NCBI GenBank assembly: GCA_945861875.1
Contig: CAMAWC010000037.1
Location: forward strand, 1-37,490
Direction of reading: 5' to 3'
DNA length: 37,490 nucleotides
Source: Bordetella parapertussis
GTDB taxonomy: Bacteria; Pseudomonadota; Gammaproteobacteria; Burkholderiales; SG8-39
Below the pieces are notes generated by a model, which saw nothing but the letters and a program-made list of their open reading frames with translations, had not been told where the DNA came from and made no database searches. Shown in pieces: positions 1 to 9,775 of the stretch. Position 1 is the stretch's first letter; each line of letters begins with the position of its first letter. Position numbers and translations under genes: made by a program.

Positions 1-900
1 GACCAGCCGGCGCTGATTTGCGAGCTGGTGGACTGGGCGCGTGCCGCCGGGTTCCCGGTTGTCGCCGCCGGCCGCGGCCACAAGTGGCTGCCGCATTTTG
101 CCCAGTCGACGCCGGAAACCGTATGGGGCCACTACGGCCTCACGCCCGAAGTGGCCAAGACCGGCGGCCTCAACCCGAAAATGTTCAATTCCTTTCTCGA
201 CGGCTCCAAGCCGGCGATAGAGAGCACTGCGGTGTGCAATGCCACCGGCTTGGTGGCGCCGCCCGACGGCCTGACCTATCCCGCGGCCTCGGTCGATGAC
301 ATTCCCTTTGTCTGCCGGCCGATCAGCGAAGGCGGCGTGCTGCACCAGAAGGGCCAGGTCGAGGTGATTTCGTCGCTGGAGAAGGATGGCCGCGTCATTC
401 CCTACGACATCCGCTTCGGCGTGTTCGTGGTATTCGAGGGCGACACCGAATACATTCGCAACTGCTTCAAGGAATACATGGTGCGCACCGACCCGTCCGG
501 GCGCTATGCCTGCCTGTACAAGCGCTGGCACCTGATCGGCTTGGAAGTGGGCATCTCGGTCGCTTCGGTGGGCCTGCGCGGTGAATCAACCGGCGCTGCA
601 ACCTGCTTTAACGCCGACGTGGTGGCCACGGCCAAGCGCGACCTCAAGGCCGGCGAAATGCTCGACGGCGAGGGCGGCTACACCGTGCACGGCAAGCTGT
701 TCCAGTCGCGAAAATCCATTGCCTATGGCGGCTTGCCGCTGGGCCTGGCGCATGAGGTCAAATTGCTGCGCCCGGTGAAGCAGGGGCAGTCCCTGACCTG
801 GGCCGATGTGGCGATGGACGAAACCCTGCCGGCCTACAAGATCCGCCGCGAAATGGAAGCCTTGTTCGCCGGCGAATTGGGTATCGCGCGCGCCGCTTAA
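1..900 (+). CDS. Homoserine dehydrogenase-like protein with C-terminal SAF domain (COG4091 type), 3' part
   Basis: The frame is already open at base 1, so the N-terminal part (expected to hold the Rossmann NAD(P)-binding fold) lies outside the window. The visible 299 residues match the middle and C-terminal portions of the COG4091 family, predicted dehydrogenases related to homoserine dehydrogenase with a SAF domain at the end. Family-like stretches are the VVAAGRGHKW segment, the MFNSFLDGSK segment, and a C-terminal SAF-like region at about visible residues 205-275, rich in Asp, Gly and Glu around LKAGEMLDGEGG. SAF domains also occur in FlgA, sialic acid synthase and altronate dehydratase, so the name is often confused with flagellar proteins. 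The substrate is unknown. The gene ends in TAA and faces the convergent ylqF across a palindromic repeat. Family call fairly sure; function uncertain. Confidence 0.75.
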   Translation, partial: DQPALICELVDWARAAGFPVVAAGRGHKWLPHFAQSTPETVWGHYGLTPEVAKTGGLNPKMFNSFLDGSKPAIESTAVCNATGLVAPPDGLTYPAASVDDIPFVCRPISEGGVLHQKGQVEVISSLEKDGRVIPYDIRFGVFVVFEGDTEYIRNCFKEYMVRTDPSGRYACLYKRWHLIGLEVGISVASVGLRGESTGAATCFNADVVATAKRDLKAGEMLDGEGGYTVHGKLFQSRKSIAYGGLPLGLAHEVKLLRPVKQGQSLTWADVAMDETLPAYKIRREMEALFAGELGIARAA

Positions 901-923
901 GCGTGCAAGCTGCGGACCCCGGC

Positions 924-1063
924 CGTCATTCCGGGGCCGCGAAGCGGAACCCGGAACCCATGGGGTTGGAATCGGCGTATTGGGACGAACCCCATGGATT
1001 CCCGCTTGGCCGTTCCTCGAAACTTCGCCTCGCTCCGCGAGTCTCGTTTTCGCGGGAATGACG
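924..1063. repeat. Palindromic dispersed-repeat-like element between convergent genes
   Basis: The element is bounded by a 9-bp perfect inverted repeat, CGTCATTCC at 924-932 and GGAATGACG at 1055-1063. Inside it is a second perfect 10-bp inverted repeat, CCATGGGGTT at 958-967 and AACCCCATGG at 988-997. The ATTCC(CGC)/(GCG)GGAAT ends resemble dispersed repeats known from many proteobacteria (Neisseria dRS3-like). It fills the gap between two convergent genes and could also work as a bidirectional terminator. Copy number cannot be judged from one window. Confidence 0.6.
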
Positions 1064-1083
1064 AAGTGGTGGCTTGGGTTTTC

Positions 1084-1995
1084 CTACGATGCTGATGCGA
1101 CCGCATCCGCTGCTGTAGCTGCCGCAACCATTGCCGCGCGCGTGTCCGGCGTCTCCAGGCTGATGCGCCCGAGCGCGCCGCTGCGATAGTCGCCCAGCAG
1201 CGCCAGCGCGGCTTTCTCAAAGTCCGGGCCGACACCCTTCAACAGGTAGCCGCGTTTTTTTGCAATGGCCTCGATCAGCGCCACGCCGTCCTGCGCCTGG
1301 CCGCTTGCCGTGTCCTTGTCCGACGGAAAACCGTAGCGTGCGGCGAGGGCCTGCGGGTAGCGCACGAGCAGCAGGTCGGCCAGAAACAGCGCCACCTCCG
1401 AATCGATATAGGCGCCGGTGCCGACCATGTTGCTCGCCGCGAGCATCAGGCCGTCGCTCTCGTGCTTGATGCGCGGCCACATCAGCCCGGGCGTGTCGGT
1501 GAGCCAAGCGGTGCTGGACAAGTCGTAGCGATGCAACAGCTTGGTCACCGCCGGTTCGTCGCCGACCTTGGCGGTGCGCTTGTTCATCAGCGCGTTGATC
1601 AGCGTGGACTTGCCGACGTTGGGCACGCCCATGATCATCATGCGCAGCGCTTTCAGCTTGCCGGTGCGATGCGGCGCGAGCGCCTGCGCTTCGCTGATGA
1701 CCTTGGCGGCATCGCCGGGCTTTTTGCATGAAATGGCGATGGCACGGGTGTTGGCTTGTGCGTTGTAAAACGCCAGCCATTCGCGTGTCACCGCCAGGTC
1801 GGCGGCATCGGCCTTGTTCAGTACGCGCAGGCAGGGGCGCTGACGGAACTCGCGCATTTTCTGGATGACCGGGTTGGAACTGGCCATCGGGCAGCGCGCG
1901 TCGAGCACCTCGATGACCACGTCGTGGTTGGCCATGGCTTTTTTGGCCTTGTCGACGGCCTTTACCATGTGACCGGGGAACCAGTTGATGGACAT
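1084..1995 (-). CDS. ylqF: Ribosome biogenesis GTPase YlqF/RbgA
   Basis: A 303-residue protein of the YlqF/RbgA family, circularly permuted GTPases that act in late maturation of the large ribosomal subunit. The permutation is visible: the G4 motif NKAD (residues 60-63) precedes the P-loop GVPNVGKST (123-131), which is followed by DTPG (167-170). The N-terminus INWFPGHMVKA is the family's typical opening and supports the ATG at 1995. The C-terminal helical region, including the GVAL..IAKKRG segment, is as expected for RNA contact. The gene is monocistronic here, transcribed away from the Bug receptor gene and converging on the SAF-domain gene. The ribosomal role is inferred from the family. 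Confidence 0.9.
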   Translation of the reverse strand: MSINWFPGHMVKAVDKAKKAMANHDVVIEVLDARCPMASSNPVIQKMREFRQRPCLRVLNKADAADLAVTREWLAFYNAQANTRAIAISCKKPGDAAKVISEAQALAPHRTGKLKALRMMIMGVPNVGKSTLINALMNKRTAKVGDEPAVTKLLHRYDLSSTAWLTDTPGLMWPRIKHESDGLMLAASNMVGTGAYIDSEVALFLADLLLVRYPQALAARYGFPSDKDTASGQAQDGVALIEAIAKKRGYLLKGVGPDFEKAALALLGDYRSGALGRISLETPDTRAAMVAAATAADAVASAS

Positions 1996-2144
1996 GCGGC
2001 AATGCTTTCAAGATTGGGAATGCTTCAACCCAACGTTACCATAGCCCGGTCCTGAAACGCCGCATAAGCGGAAGTCTCTGGGGTAGAATCGGCCCCGAGC
2101 GTCATGAACGTATAAAACGACACCACCAACAAGGAGACCCACCG

Positions 2145-3113
2145 ATGAAGCTTGGCAACCTGGCGCGAACAGCCGCCGCAATTGCGCTGATGGCAGTCGT
2201 TGCGCCGCTCGCGGCGCAGACCTACCCGAACAAACCGGTCAAGCTCATCGTCACCTATCCGCCCGGCGGCAGCTCGGACCTGATGTCGCGCATCGTCGGC
2301 CAGAAGCTGTCCGAGTTGTGGGGCCAGCAGGTCATTGTCGAGAGCAAGCCCGGCGCGGCCGGTTCCATCGGCATGGATTTCGCCGCCCGCCAGGCGCCGG
2401 ACGGCTACAGTTTTGTCGTCGGCAACATCGGCCCGGCCGCGGTCAATCCGCTGTTGTCCAAGGTGCCCTATGACGTGCAAAAGGACTTTGCGCCCATTTC
2501 GCTGATCGCCACCGGCCCGAATGTGCTGGTCGTCAATCCGTCCGTCAACGCCAAGACGCTGACCGAATTGACCGCGCTGGCCAAGGCCGGGGCCAACAAG
2601 CTCAATTACGGCACCAGCGGTCCGGGCAGCCTGTCACACCTCGCCGGAGAGATGTACAAGAACCTCACCAAGGTCGAGGCGGTGGAAGTGCCCTACAAGG
2701 GCGGCATCCTCGGCGTGCAAGACCTGGTCGCCGGCCACATCCAGTACATCTTCTCCGATTCGCTACCGGCTATGGCCTTTATCAAATCGGGTCGTGTCCG
2801 CGCGCTGTGCGTGACCGGCGCCGAGCGCTATTCCATCCTGCCCGAACTGCCCCCTTGCGCCGAGTCGGTGCCAGGCCTGGTCGGGGTGAACTGGTGGGGC
2901 ATTTTCATGCCCGCCGGCGTGCCCAAGCCCATCATCGACAAGTTCCACGCCGACCTGGTTAAGGTGATGCAGGATCCCGACCTGAAGAAAAAATTCGCCG
3001 ACCTGGGCGTTGAGGCCGTCTACGGCACGCCCGGGGAACTCGATACCTTCGTCAAGGCGGAAATGGCCAAGTATGGCAAGCTGATCAAAGAGGCGGGAAT
3101 CAAGGTCAATTGA
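2145..3113 (+). CDS. Bug-family (TctC-like) periplasmic solute-binding protein
   Basis: A 322-residue exported protein. The N-terminus (KLGNLARTAAAIALMAVVAPLAAQ) is a typical Sec signal peptide ending in an Ala-X-Ala-like site near residue 24. The mature part begins with YPNKPVKLIVTYPPGGSSD and continues with the GAAGSIG segment, both hallmarks of the tripartite tricarboxylate transporter receptor family (Bug/TctC). These proteins bind small carboxylates or other metabolites in the periplasm. No TctA/TctB membrane components are nearby, so this is an orphan receptor of the kind that is very numerous in Burkholderiales. Start: ATG at 2145 with AAGGAG at 2131-2136. A strong terminator follows. 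The ligand cannot be predicted from sequence. Confidence 0.9.
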   Translation: MKLGNLARTAAAIALMAVVAPLAAQTYPNKPVKLIVTYPPGGSSDLMSRIVGQKLSELWGQQVIVESKPGAAGSIGMDFAARQAPDGYSFVVGNIGPAAVNPLLSKVPYDVQKDFAPISLIATGPNVLVVNPSVNAKTLTELTALAKAGANKLNYGTSGPGSLSHLAGEMYKNLTKVEAVEVPYKGGILGVQDLVAGHIQYIFSDSLPAMAFIKSGRVRALCVTGAERYSILPELPPCAESVPGLVGVNWWGIFMPAGVPKPIIDKFHADLVKVMQDPDLKKKFADLGVEAVYGTPGELDTFVKAEMAKYGKLIKEAGIKVN

Positions 3114-3152
3114 TTCCCGGCAAGGCGGGCCTCGCGCCCGTGCACAGACTGT

Positions 3153-3180
3153 AAATCGGCACGCAAGACGTGCCGATTTT
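3153..3180 (+). terminator. Rho-independent terminator after the Bug receptor gene
   Basis: Perfect 11-bp stem, AAATCGGCACG (3153-3163) with CGTGCCGATTT (3169-3179), a 5-nt loop CAAGA, then T-rich sequence. It lies 40 nt after the stop codon, just upstream of the next gene's ribosome binding site. Confidence 0.85.
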
Positions 3181-3203
3181 CATTTTAAAGGGGCCGCAGG
3201 CGC

Positions 3204-4451
3204 GTGAGCAACGCAGCAAAACCAAAGGTGGCCGTCATAGGCGGCGGTCCGGCGGGCTTGATGGCCGCCGAAGTGCTGTGCCAGGCCGGGCTGCGGGTTG
3301 ATGTGTACGACGCCATGCCCTCGGTCGGGCGTAAATTCCTGCTTGCCGGTAAAGGCGGCATGAACCTGACGCATTCCGAGCCGCTGGAACCCTTCCTGTC
3401 ACGCTATGGCGCGCGTCGCGGTGAAGTCGCGGCCCTGCTCAAGTCGTTTGATCCGCACATGTTGCGCGAATGGGTGCACGGCTTGGGCATTGAAACCTTT
3501 GTCGGCAGTTCCGGGCGGGTCTTCCCGGTCAATCTCAAGGCGGCGCCGCTGCTGCGCGCCTGGTTGCACCGCCTGCGTGGCAGCGGCGTGCGCTTTCATG
3601 TGCGCCATCGCTGGCTGGGTTGGGAGGAGGGTGGCGGGGCGCTGCGCTTTGCCACGCCGCAGGGCGAGATAGCGCTGCGGCCTGACGCCACAGTGCTTGC
3701 CTTGGGCGGCGCCAGCTGGGCGCGGCTCGGTTCGGATGGCGCTTGGGTGCCGGTGCTTGAACAGCGTGGTGTGCCGGTTGAAGCCTTGCTGCCGTCCAAC
3801 TGCGGTTTTGAAGTCGCCAACGGCTGGAGCGAACACTTTCGCACGCGCTTTGCCGGGCAGCCGGTCAAACCGGTGCTTGCCACCACGACCGATATTCACG
3901 GCTCGGTGCATAGCCGGCGGGGCGAGTTCGTGGCGTCTGAATACGGCGTCGAGGGCAGTCTCGTGTACTCCTTGTCGGCCTTCTTGCGCGATAACATTCG
4001 CGCCAGCGGAGCGGCGGAACTGACTCTTGATCTGGCGCCGGATTGGACGCTTAAACGCCTCACTGCCGCATTGGCGCATCCGCGCGGCTCGCGTTCCCTG
4101 TCCAGCCATTTGCAAAGCCGGGCCGGCATCACCGGCGTCAGGGCGGGTTTGTTGCGCGAACTGCTGCCCGTAGACCAGATGCAGGATGCAGAACAGTTTG
4201 CACAAAAAATCAAACAGTTACCTGTTATACTTAAGGTGATACGTCCAATTGATGAAGCCATCAGCAGCGCCGGTGGGGTTAGTTTCAAGGCGATTGATGC
4301 TAATCAGATGCTGCGTGGCGTTCCGGGTGTATTTTGTGCCGGTGAGATGCTCGATTGGGAGGCGCCGACCGGGGGATACTTGCTAAGTGCTTGTTTTGCC
4401 AGTGGACGAGCGGCGGGAAAGGGCGCGGCCTTGTGGTTGGCCGGAACATAG
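3204..4451 (+). CDS. BaiN/HI0933-type FAD-dependent oxidoreductase (TIGR03862-like flavoprotein)
   Basis: A 415-residue flavoprotein. The N-terminal dinucleotide-binding motif GGGPAGLMAAEVL (about residues 13-25) is followed by the family segment GRKFLLAGKGGMNLTHSE. Later come LALGGASWARLGSDGAW and the C-terminal FAD-contacting block CAGEMLDWEAPTGGYLLSACFASGRAAG. These match the HI0933/BaiN family and particularly its TIGR03862 branch. The physiological reaction is not established for most members. The start chosen is GTG at 3204, which puts the Rossmann motif at the usual distance from the N-terminus and is preceded by AAAGGGG. The gene stands alone between the terminator and the parEC operon. 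Confidence 0.85.
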   Translation: MSNAAKPKVAVIGGGPAGLMAAEVLCQAGLRVDVYDAMPSVGRKFLLAGKGGMNLTHSEPLEPFLSRYGARRGEVAALLKSFDPHMLREWVHGLGIETFVGSSGRVFPVNLKAAPLLRAWLHRLRGSGVRFHVRHRWLGWEEGGGALRFATPQGEIALRPDATVLALGGASWARLGSDGAWVPVLEQRGVPVEALLPSNCGFEVANGWSEHFRTRFAGQPVKPVLATTTDIHGSVHSRRGEFVASEYGVEGSLVYSLSAFLRDNIRASGAAELTLDLAPDWTLKRLTAALAHPRGSRSLSSHLQSRAGITGVRAGLLRELLPVDQMQDAEQFAQKIKQLPVILKVIRPIDEAISSAGGVSFKAIDANQMLRGVPGVFCAGEMLDWEAPTGGYLLSACFASGRAAGKGAALWLAGT

Positions 4452-4515
4452 GCTGTAGAATGCGGCCTTTCGCGAATCCGCGACCAGCACGTTTGACCTC
4501 CCCCTCTCCCTCTGG

Positions 4516-4540
4516 TCCCTCCCCCGCGAGGGGGGAGGGA
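4516..4540. repeat. C/G-rich perfect palindrome upstream of parE
   Basis: Perfect 10-bp inverted repeat, TCCCTCCCCC (4516-4525) with GGGGGAGGGA (4531-4540) and a 5-nt loop, set in a pyrimidine-rich run (from about 4498). It may be a dispersed repeat or a transcriptional barrier between the flavoprotein gene and parE. There is no T tract, so it is not a classical terminator. Confidence 0.5.
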
Positions 4541-4578
4541 AGTAAATGGAGTCGCTGGCGCGACTAGACTAGGACGAC

Positions 4579-6549
4579 ATGGCGACACGGAAATACGACG
4601 AAGCATCGGTCACCAAGCTGCGCGGCATCGAGCCGGTGCAGCGCCTGCCGGGTATGTACACCCGCACCACCGATCCCACCCACATCATCCAGGAAGCCAT
4701 AGATAACGCCGCCGATGAAGCCTTCGGCGGCCACGCCACGCGCATCGACGTCAGCTGCCATCGCGACGGCTCGGTCAGCGTTTCGGACAACGGCCGCGGC
4801 ATCCCGGTGGGCATGCACCCGGAGGAAAAAATCCCCACCGTGCAGCTGGTGTTTACGGAATTGCACGCCGGCGCCAAATTCTCCAAGACCGAGGCCGATG
4901 CGGCCTACAAGTTTTCCGGTGGCCTGCACGGCGTCGGGGTATCGGTCACCAATGCCCTGGCGCAACGCCTCGAAGTGGAGGTGCGGCGCGACGGCGGGGT
5001 GCACAAAATGGCCTTTGCCGACGGCGTGGTTGCGGAAAAGCTCAAGCGCACCGGCGCTTCACCCAAGGACCAGACCGGAACGCTGCTGCGCATCTGGCCG
5101 AACAAGAAGTACTTCGACAGCGGCAAGATATCCATGCCCGACCTCGAGCGCATTGTGCGCTCCAAGGCGGTGTTGCTGCCCGGTGTCGCCGTCACGCTCA
5201 ACATCGAAGGTGCGCGCGAAGGCCAGGAGACGGTATCGCGCACCTGGAGTTATCCCGAGGGCATGAAGGGCTACCTCAAGGATTTGCTCGCCGATGCCGA
5301 GCCGGTGGCGCCGATATTCGACGGCGAAAAATACGTCCAGGAAGCCAACGGCTTTGCCGTGGGTGAGGGCGCCGGCTGGGCCTTTGCCCTGGTCGATGAA
5401 GTCAAGGGCTACGGCGAGTCCTACGCCAACCTGATTCCCACACCGGCTGGCGGCACCCACGAAGCCGGTCTGCGTGACGGCATTTTCGAAGCCGTGAAGG
5501 CCTTTGCCGAGCACCACAACATGATGCCGCGCGGCATCAAGCTGCAGTCGGACGATGTCTGGTCGCGCACCGTGTACTTTTTGTCGGCCAAGGTGCTCGA
5601 ACCGCAATTTCACGGCCAGACCAAGGAAAAACTGTCCAATCGCGACGCGCTCAAGCTGGTGTCGAGCATGGTGCGCGACCCGTTCGAGCTGTGGCTCAAC
5701 AGCCACGTCGATTACGGTCGCAAGATTGCCGAACTGGTGATACGCCAGGCGGTGGAGCGCAGTCGTTCGGTGACCAAGGTCGAACGCAAGAAATCCTCCA
5801 GCGTGGTGATGCTGCCCGAGAAGCTCACCGACTGCGAGTCGAGCAATCTGGGCGACAACGAGTTGTACCTGGTCGAGGGCGATTCGGCCGGCGGCTCGGC
5901 CAAGCAGGCGCGCGACAAGCGCTTCCAGGCGATCTACAAGATGCGCGGCAAGGCGCTCAACTCCTGGGAAGTCAAGCGCGACCTGTTGTTCTCCAATGCC
6001 GAGATCCACGACATCGCCGTTGCCATCGGCGTCGATCCGCACGGCGAGGAGGACACGCCGGACCTGTCCGGCCTGCGCTACGGCAAGATCGCCTCAATGA
6101 CCGATGCCGATGTTGACGGCGCACACATCGCCGTGCTGTTGCTGACGCTGTTTTACCGCCATTTCCCCAAGCTGATTGCCGGCGGGCATATCTATGTCGC
6201 CTGCCCGCCACTGTACAAGCTGGACATCCCGGCGCACGGCAAGCGGCCGGCGAAAAAAGTCTACGCCATTGACGACGAGGAACTCAAATCGCTGCGCGAG
6301 CGCGCCATCGACGAAGGCGTCAAGCCCGATTCCATGCAGACCCAGCGCTTCAAGGGCCTCGGCGAGATGAATCCGGAGCAACTATGGGAAACCACGCTGT
6401 GCCCGGACACGCGCCGCCTGTTGCAGGTGCGCATCGATGACAAGGAAAAAACCTTCGAGCTGTTCAACATGCTGATGTCGAAAAAAGAATCTGAACGCCG
6501 CTGCGCCTGGATGGAAGAAAACGGCGACCAGGTCGAGGCCGACGTATGA
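4579..6549 (+). CDS. parE: DNA topoisomerase IV subunit B
   Basis: A 656-residue type IIA topoisomerase ATPase subunit. GHKL ATPase motifs run in order: [27 protein letters not shown] and [14 protein letters not shown]. Next come the transducer region and the TOPRIM domain, with [15 protein letters not shown] (catalytic Glu) and the metal-binding DADVDGAHI. The C-terminal [14 protein letters not shown] block ends the protein. Length, and immediate coupling to a ParC-type subunit by a 4-nt ATGA overlap, favour ParE over GyrB. With ParC it decatenates daughter chromosomes and relaxes supercoils using ATP. The start codon is supported by the family-typical opening [21 protein letters not shown]. 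Confidence 0.95.
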   Translation: MATRKYDEASVTKLRGIEPVQRLPGMYTRTTDPTHIIQEAIDNAADEAFGGHATRIDVSCHRDGSVSVSDNGRGIPVGMHPEEKIPTVQLVFTELHAGAKFSKTEADAAYKFSGGLHGVGVSVTNALAQRLEVEVRRDGGVHKMAFADGVVAEKLKRTGASPKDQTGTLLRIWPNKKYFDSGKISMPDLERIVRSKAVLLPGVAVTLNIEGAREGQETVSRTWSYPEGMKGYLKDLLADAEPVAPIFDGEKYVQEANGFAVGEGAGWAFALVDEVKGYGESYANLIPTPAGGTHEAGLRDGIFEAVKAFAEHHNMMPRGIKLQSDDVWSRTVYFLSAKVLEPQFHGQTKEKLSNRDALKLVSSMVRDPFELWLNSHVDYGRKIAELVIRQAVERSRSVTKVERKKSSSVVMLPEKLTDCESSNLGDNELYLVEGDSAGGSAKQARDKRFQAIYKMRGKALNSWEVKRDLLFSNAEIHDIAVAIGVDPHGEEDTPDLSGLRYGKIASMTDADVDGAHIAVLLLTLFYRHFPKLIAGGHIYVACPPLYKLDIPAHGKRPAKKVYAIDDEELKSLRERAIDEGVKPDSMQTQRFKGLGEMNPEQLWETTLCPDTRRLLQVRIDDKEKTFELFNMLMSKKESERRCAWMEENGDQVEADV

Positions 6550-8927
6550 GCGCGACCCGGAGCAAGACGGCCAAGAAGGCCGATGACGATACGCTGGACC
6601 TGTTTGCCGCTGCGGGCGGCCAGGGTGGCGGTGCCGCTACCGCAGGCACGCCCGGCTCAGGCGGTGAGGGCGACTTCATTGACATGGGCACCTTCGCCGA
6701 GCGCAGCTACCTGACCTACGCCATGAGCGTGGTGCGCGGCCGCGCCATTCCGAATATCGAAGACGGGCAAAAGCCGGTGCAACGGCGCATTTTGTACGTC
6801 ATGAACGAGTTGGGCCTCAAGTCGGGCGTGCAGCACACCAAGTCGGCGCGCATCGTCGGCGAGGTACTGGGCAAGTTCCACCCGCATGGCGATGTTTCCA
6901 CCTACGAAGCCCTGGTGCGCATGGCGCAGGACTTTTCCCTGCGCTACCCGCTTATCGACGGCCAGGGAAATTTTGGCACCCAGGACGGCGACTCGGCCGC
7001 GGCTTATCGGTATACCGAGGCGCGCCTGACGCCCATTGCCGACCTGCTGCTGTCGGAAATCGACCAGGATACCGTCGACTTCGTTCCCAACTACGACGGC
7101 CGGCTGAAAGAGCCCGAATTGCTGCCGGCGCGCCTGCCGATGCTGCTGCTGAACGGGGCTTCGGGCGTGGGCGTGGGCATGGCCTGCGAACTGCAGCCGC
7201 ACAACCTGCGCGAAGTGGCCGAGGCTGCGGTGGCAATGATCAACCGGCCCGCTATCAGCATCGAGTCGCTGATGGGTATCATCCGGGGACCGGATTTCCC
7301 CGGCGGCGGGCAGATCATCAGCCCGCAGCAGGCGATTCTGGACGCCTATTCCAGCGGGCGTGGTTCGCTGCGCGCGCGTTGCCGCTGGAAAATAGAGAAC
7401 CTCGCGCGCGGGCAGTGGCAGGTGGTGGTGTACGAACTGCCGCCGACCACCTCCTCGATGCGCGTAATGGAGGAAATCGAGGAACTGACCAATCCCAAGC
7501 CGCGCGAGAAGGGCGGCAAGGTGTCGGCGGCGCAGGCCAACCTCAAGCAGCTGATCCTCGCCTCGCTGGAAAAGGTCAACGACGAGTCGGACAAGAGCAA
7601 CCGTGTGCGCCTGGTGCTCGAACCGCGCACTTCCAAGCAGGACCCTGATGAATTCATGCGCCTGCTGCAGGCGCACACCTCGCTGGAAGAAAATTTCCCG
7701 GTCAACATGGTGGCGATCGGCCTGGACGGCAAGCCGCAGCGCAAAAACATCAAGCTGATGGTCGAGGAGTGGGTGGCCTTCCGTCTTGCCACGGTCAGGC
7801 GGCGCACCAATTTCCGTCTCGGCCAGGTCGAGCGGCGGATTCACATCCTCGAAGGCCGCCACATAGTCTTCCTCAATATCGACAAGGTGATCAAGGTCAT
7901 CCGCAACTCGGACGAGCCCAAGCCCGAGTTAATGGCGGCTTTCAAGCTCACCGACATCCAGGCCGAGGACATCCTCGAAATCCGCCTGCGCCAGCTGGCG
8001 CGCCTGGAGGGCATCAAGATCGAGCAGGAACTCAAGACGCTCAAAATCGAGCGCAAGGAGTTGCAAGAGCTGCTCGGCGACGAGGGCTTGCTGAAAAAAC
8101 TGGTGGTCAAGGAAATCCGCGACGACGCCAAGAAATACGGCGATGCGCGACGCACCGTCATAGAGGAAGCCGGCCGCGCCATTGTCGAGCGTCAAATCGT
8201 CGATGAAGCGTTGACGGTGATCGTGTCCAAGAACGGCTGGGTGCGTTCGCGTCAGGGCCATGGACTGGACCTCGCCGGCGTGACTTTTAAGGACGGTGAC
8301 GGTGAGTACGCGACTTTTGAGACACGCTCCATCCACCAGATCGCCATGATTGATTCGACCGGACGTTCTTTCGGCCTATCGGCCGGTGACATTCCCGGCG
8401 GCAAGGGCGACGGCGTGCCCATCACCTCGCTGGTCGACCTGGCCCCCGGTGCTCGCACCGCCCATGTCATCGACGCCCAGCCAGGCCAGCGCTACCTGGT
8501 GGCCAATTCGGCCGGGTATGGCTTTGTCGTCAATGCAGAGGAGTTGCTCACGCGCATCCGCGCCGGCAAGGCCTTCATGACGCTGCAGGAAGGCGAGGCG
8601 GTGCTGCGTCCGGCGGCGGTGCCCAAATCAGCCGAAATGACGGTGACCCTGTCGGAGAAGGGCCGCATGCTGTTGTTCGCCATCGACGAGCTGAAGGAAA
8701 TGGCGCGCGGCCGCGGCGTGGTGCTGATGGGACTGGATGCAGGCGAGAAAATGACCGCAGTCGGGTTCTGCGGGTCGAAGTCGGTTACTGTCACCGGCCT
8801 GTCGCGCAGCGGCAAGGGAAAATCCTCCATCGTCAGCGGCGCCGACCTGAAAAAACACATTCTGCACCGCGCGCGCAAAGGTTGCCTGATACCTGATATA
8901 ATATTGCCCACCGGAATCAAGTCCTGA
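6546..8927 (+). CDS. parC: DNA topoisomerase IV subunit A
   Basis: A 793-residue DNA-cleaving subunit of topoisomerase IV. The winged-helix/tower portion includes [16 protein letters not shown] and the catalytic tyrosine at about residue 156 in [11 protein letters not shown]-terminal beta-pinwheel region follows the long coiled coil (about residues 430-530). It opens with a low-complexity Gly/Ala tail of about 45 residues before the conserved [14 protein letters not shown]. At the position equivalent to E. coli ParC Ser80 the protein has Val (residue 117) after HPHGD, while the Glu84 equivalent is kept (Glu121). Start ATG overlaps the parE stop by 4 nt, indicating translational coupling. Confidence 0.95.
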   Translation: MSATRSKTAKKADDDTLDLFAAAGGQGGGAATAGTPGSGGEGDFIDMGTFAERSYLTYAMSVVRGRAIPNIEDGQKPVQRRILYVMNELGLKSGVQHTKSARIVGEVLGKFHPHGDVSTYEALVRMAQDFSLRYPLIDGQGNFGTQDGDSAAAYRYTEARLTPIADLLLSEIDQDTVDFVPNYDGRLKEPELLPARLPMLLLNGASGVGVGMACELQPHNLREVAEAAVAMINRPAISIESLMGIIRGPDFPGGGQIISPQQAILDAYSSGRGSLRARCRWKIENLARGQWQVVVYELPPTTSSMRVMEEIEELTNPKPREKGGKVSAAQANLKQLILASLEKVNDESDKSNRVRLVLEPRTSKQDPDEFMRLLQAHTSLEENFPVNMVAIGLDGKPQRKNIKLMVEEWVAFRLATVRRRTNFRLGQVERRIHILEGRHIVFLNIDKVIKVIRNSDEPKPELMAAFKLTDIQAEDILEIRLRQLARLEGIKIEQELKTLKIERKELQELLGDEGLLKKLVVKEIRDDAKKYGDARRTVIEEAGRAIVERQIVDEALTVIVSKNGWVRSRQGHGLDLAGVTFKDGDGEYATFETRSIHQIAMIDSTGRSFGLSAGDIPGGKGDGVPITSLVDLAPGARTAHVIDAQPGQRYLVANSAGYGFVVNAEELLTRIRAGKAFMTLQEGEAVLRPAAVPKSAEMTVTLSEKGRMLLFAIDELKEMARGRGVVLMGLDAGEKMTAVGFCGSKSVTVTGLSRSGKGKSSIVSGADLKKHILHRARKGCLIPDIILPTGIKS

Positions 8928-8979
8928 TTTGACCGCCAGTAGCTGTAACGGTTTTTATAGTTCACAAAGGAGTTTCATC

Positions 8980-9621
8980 ATGCGTAGAACCACTTTTGTA
9001 ATCTTGCTTGCCGCCCTCGTGGCCGGCTCGCAACTCGTCGTTACCCAAGCCCAGGCCCAGGCGCAAAAAGCCGCACCAGCCGGCCCGACCGGCGGAACCG
9101 TGGTTGCGAGCGAGCCGGGCAAGGCGGCCATCGTGTCGACCGTCGAGGTATCCGCAACGGTCACCGCCATAGACAAGGCGACGCGTATCGTCACCCTCAA
9201 GGGACCGAAGCAGACGTTCGACGTGGTCGCAGGCGACGAGGTAAAGAATTTCGACCAGATCAAGGTCGGCGATGTCGTGACGGCGAAATATGTCGAGGCG
9301 CTGACGCTGGAACTGAAAAAGACCACGGTAAAGCCGGACGTAAAGGCTGACGCGGCTGCCGTGGCTGCGGCGCCTGGGGGCAAGCCGGGTGGTGCAGTTG
9401 GCGCACAGATCACCGCGATTGCCACGGTCGTTGGTATTGACCAGGCAAACAGCACCATTTCGCTCAAGGGTCCAAAGGGCAAGGTTGTCGCGCTCAAGGT
9501 CAAGAACCAGGATCATTTCAAGGTGGTCAAGATGGGCGACCAGGTCGAGGTGAAGTACACCGAGGCGCTGGCAATAGCGGTGACGCCGGCTGCAAAAAAG
9601 CCGGCTGAAGCGAAGAAGTAA
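8980..9621 (+). CDS. Exported protein of unknown function with two tandem beta-rich repeats
   Basis: I do not recognise this 213-residue protein. The frame opens upstream, but ATG 8980 is preferred because AAAGGAG lies just before it and a clean signal peptide follows (RRTTFVILLAALVAGSQLVVTQAQAQA). The mature protein holds two similar units of about 55-60 residues, joined by an Ala/Gly/Pro-rich linker. Unit 1 runs from VSATVTAIDKATRIVTLKGP to VGDVVTAKYVEALTLEL. Unit 2 runs from ITAIATVVGIDQANSTISLKGP to MGDQVEVKYTEALAIAV. The V-T-A-I-D / LKGP / GD-V-KYTEAL pattern suggests small beta-barrels. It ends in a Lys/Ala-rich tail. It is separated from parC by a short gap and followed by a strong terminator. 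A periplasmic location is inferred; function is unknown. Confidence 0.75.
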   Translation: MRRTTFVILLAALVAGSQLVVTQAQAQAQKAAPAGPTGGTVVASEPGKAAIVSTVEVSATVTAIDKATRIVTLKGPKQTFDVVAGDEVKNFDQIKVGDVVTAKYVEALTLELKKTTVKPDVKADAAAVAAAPGGKPGGAVGAQITAIATVVGIDQANSTISLKGPKGKVVALKVKNQDHFKVVKMGDQVEVKYTEALAIAVTPAAKKPAEAKK

Positions 9622-9660
9622 GCCTGGCGGCGCAGGCCGCGACAGCTTGCAGGTTAAAAG

Positions 9661-9692
9661 CGGGGAACGAAGCGATTCGTTTCCCGTTTTTT
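9661..9692 (+). terminator. Rho-independent terminator after the two-repeat exported protein
   Basis: 11-bp stem, CGGGGAACGAA (9661-9671) with TTCGTTTCCCG (9676-9686), one G-U pair, tetraloop GCGA, followed by six T (9687-9692). It separates the plus-strand gene from the convergent lpxH. Confidence 0.9.
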
Positions 9693-9775
9693 ATGGGGCA
9701 CATAGGCTGGAAAGCCGCGCCAGACGGGCATTTCCAGCCGAACAGTTCGCCAGAATCAGCAGGCCAGTCCGTCGA

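Noticed and set aside
5059..6042. 327-codon frame on the minus strand inside parE
   Set aside because: Shadow of the parE reading frame in G+C-rich DNA; no motif and low-complexity composition.
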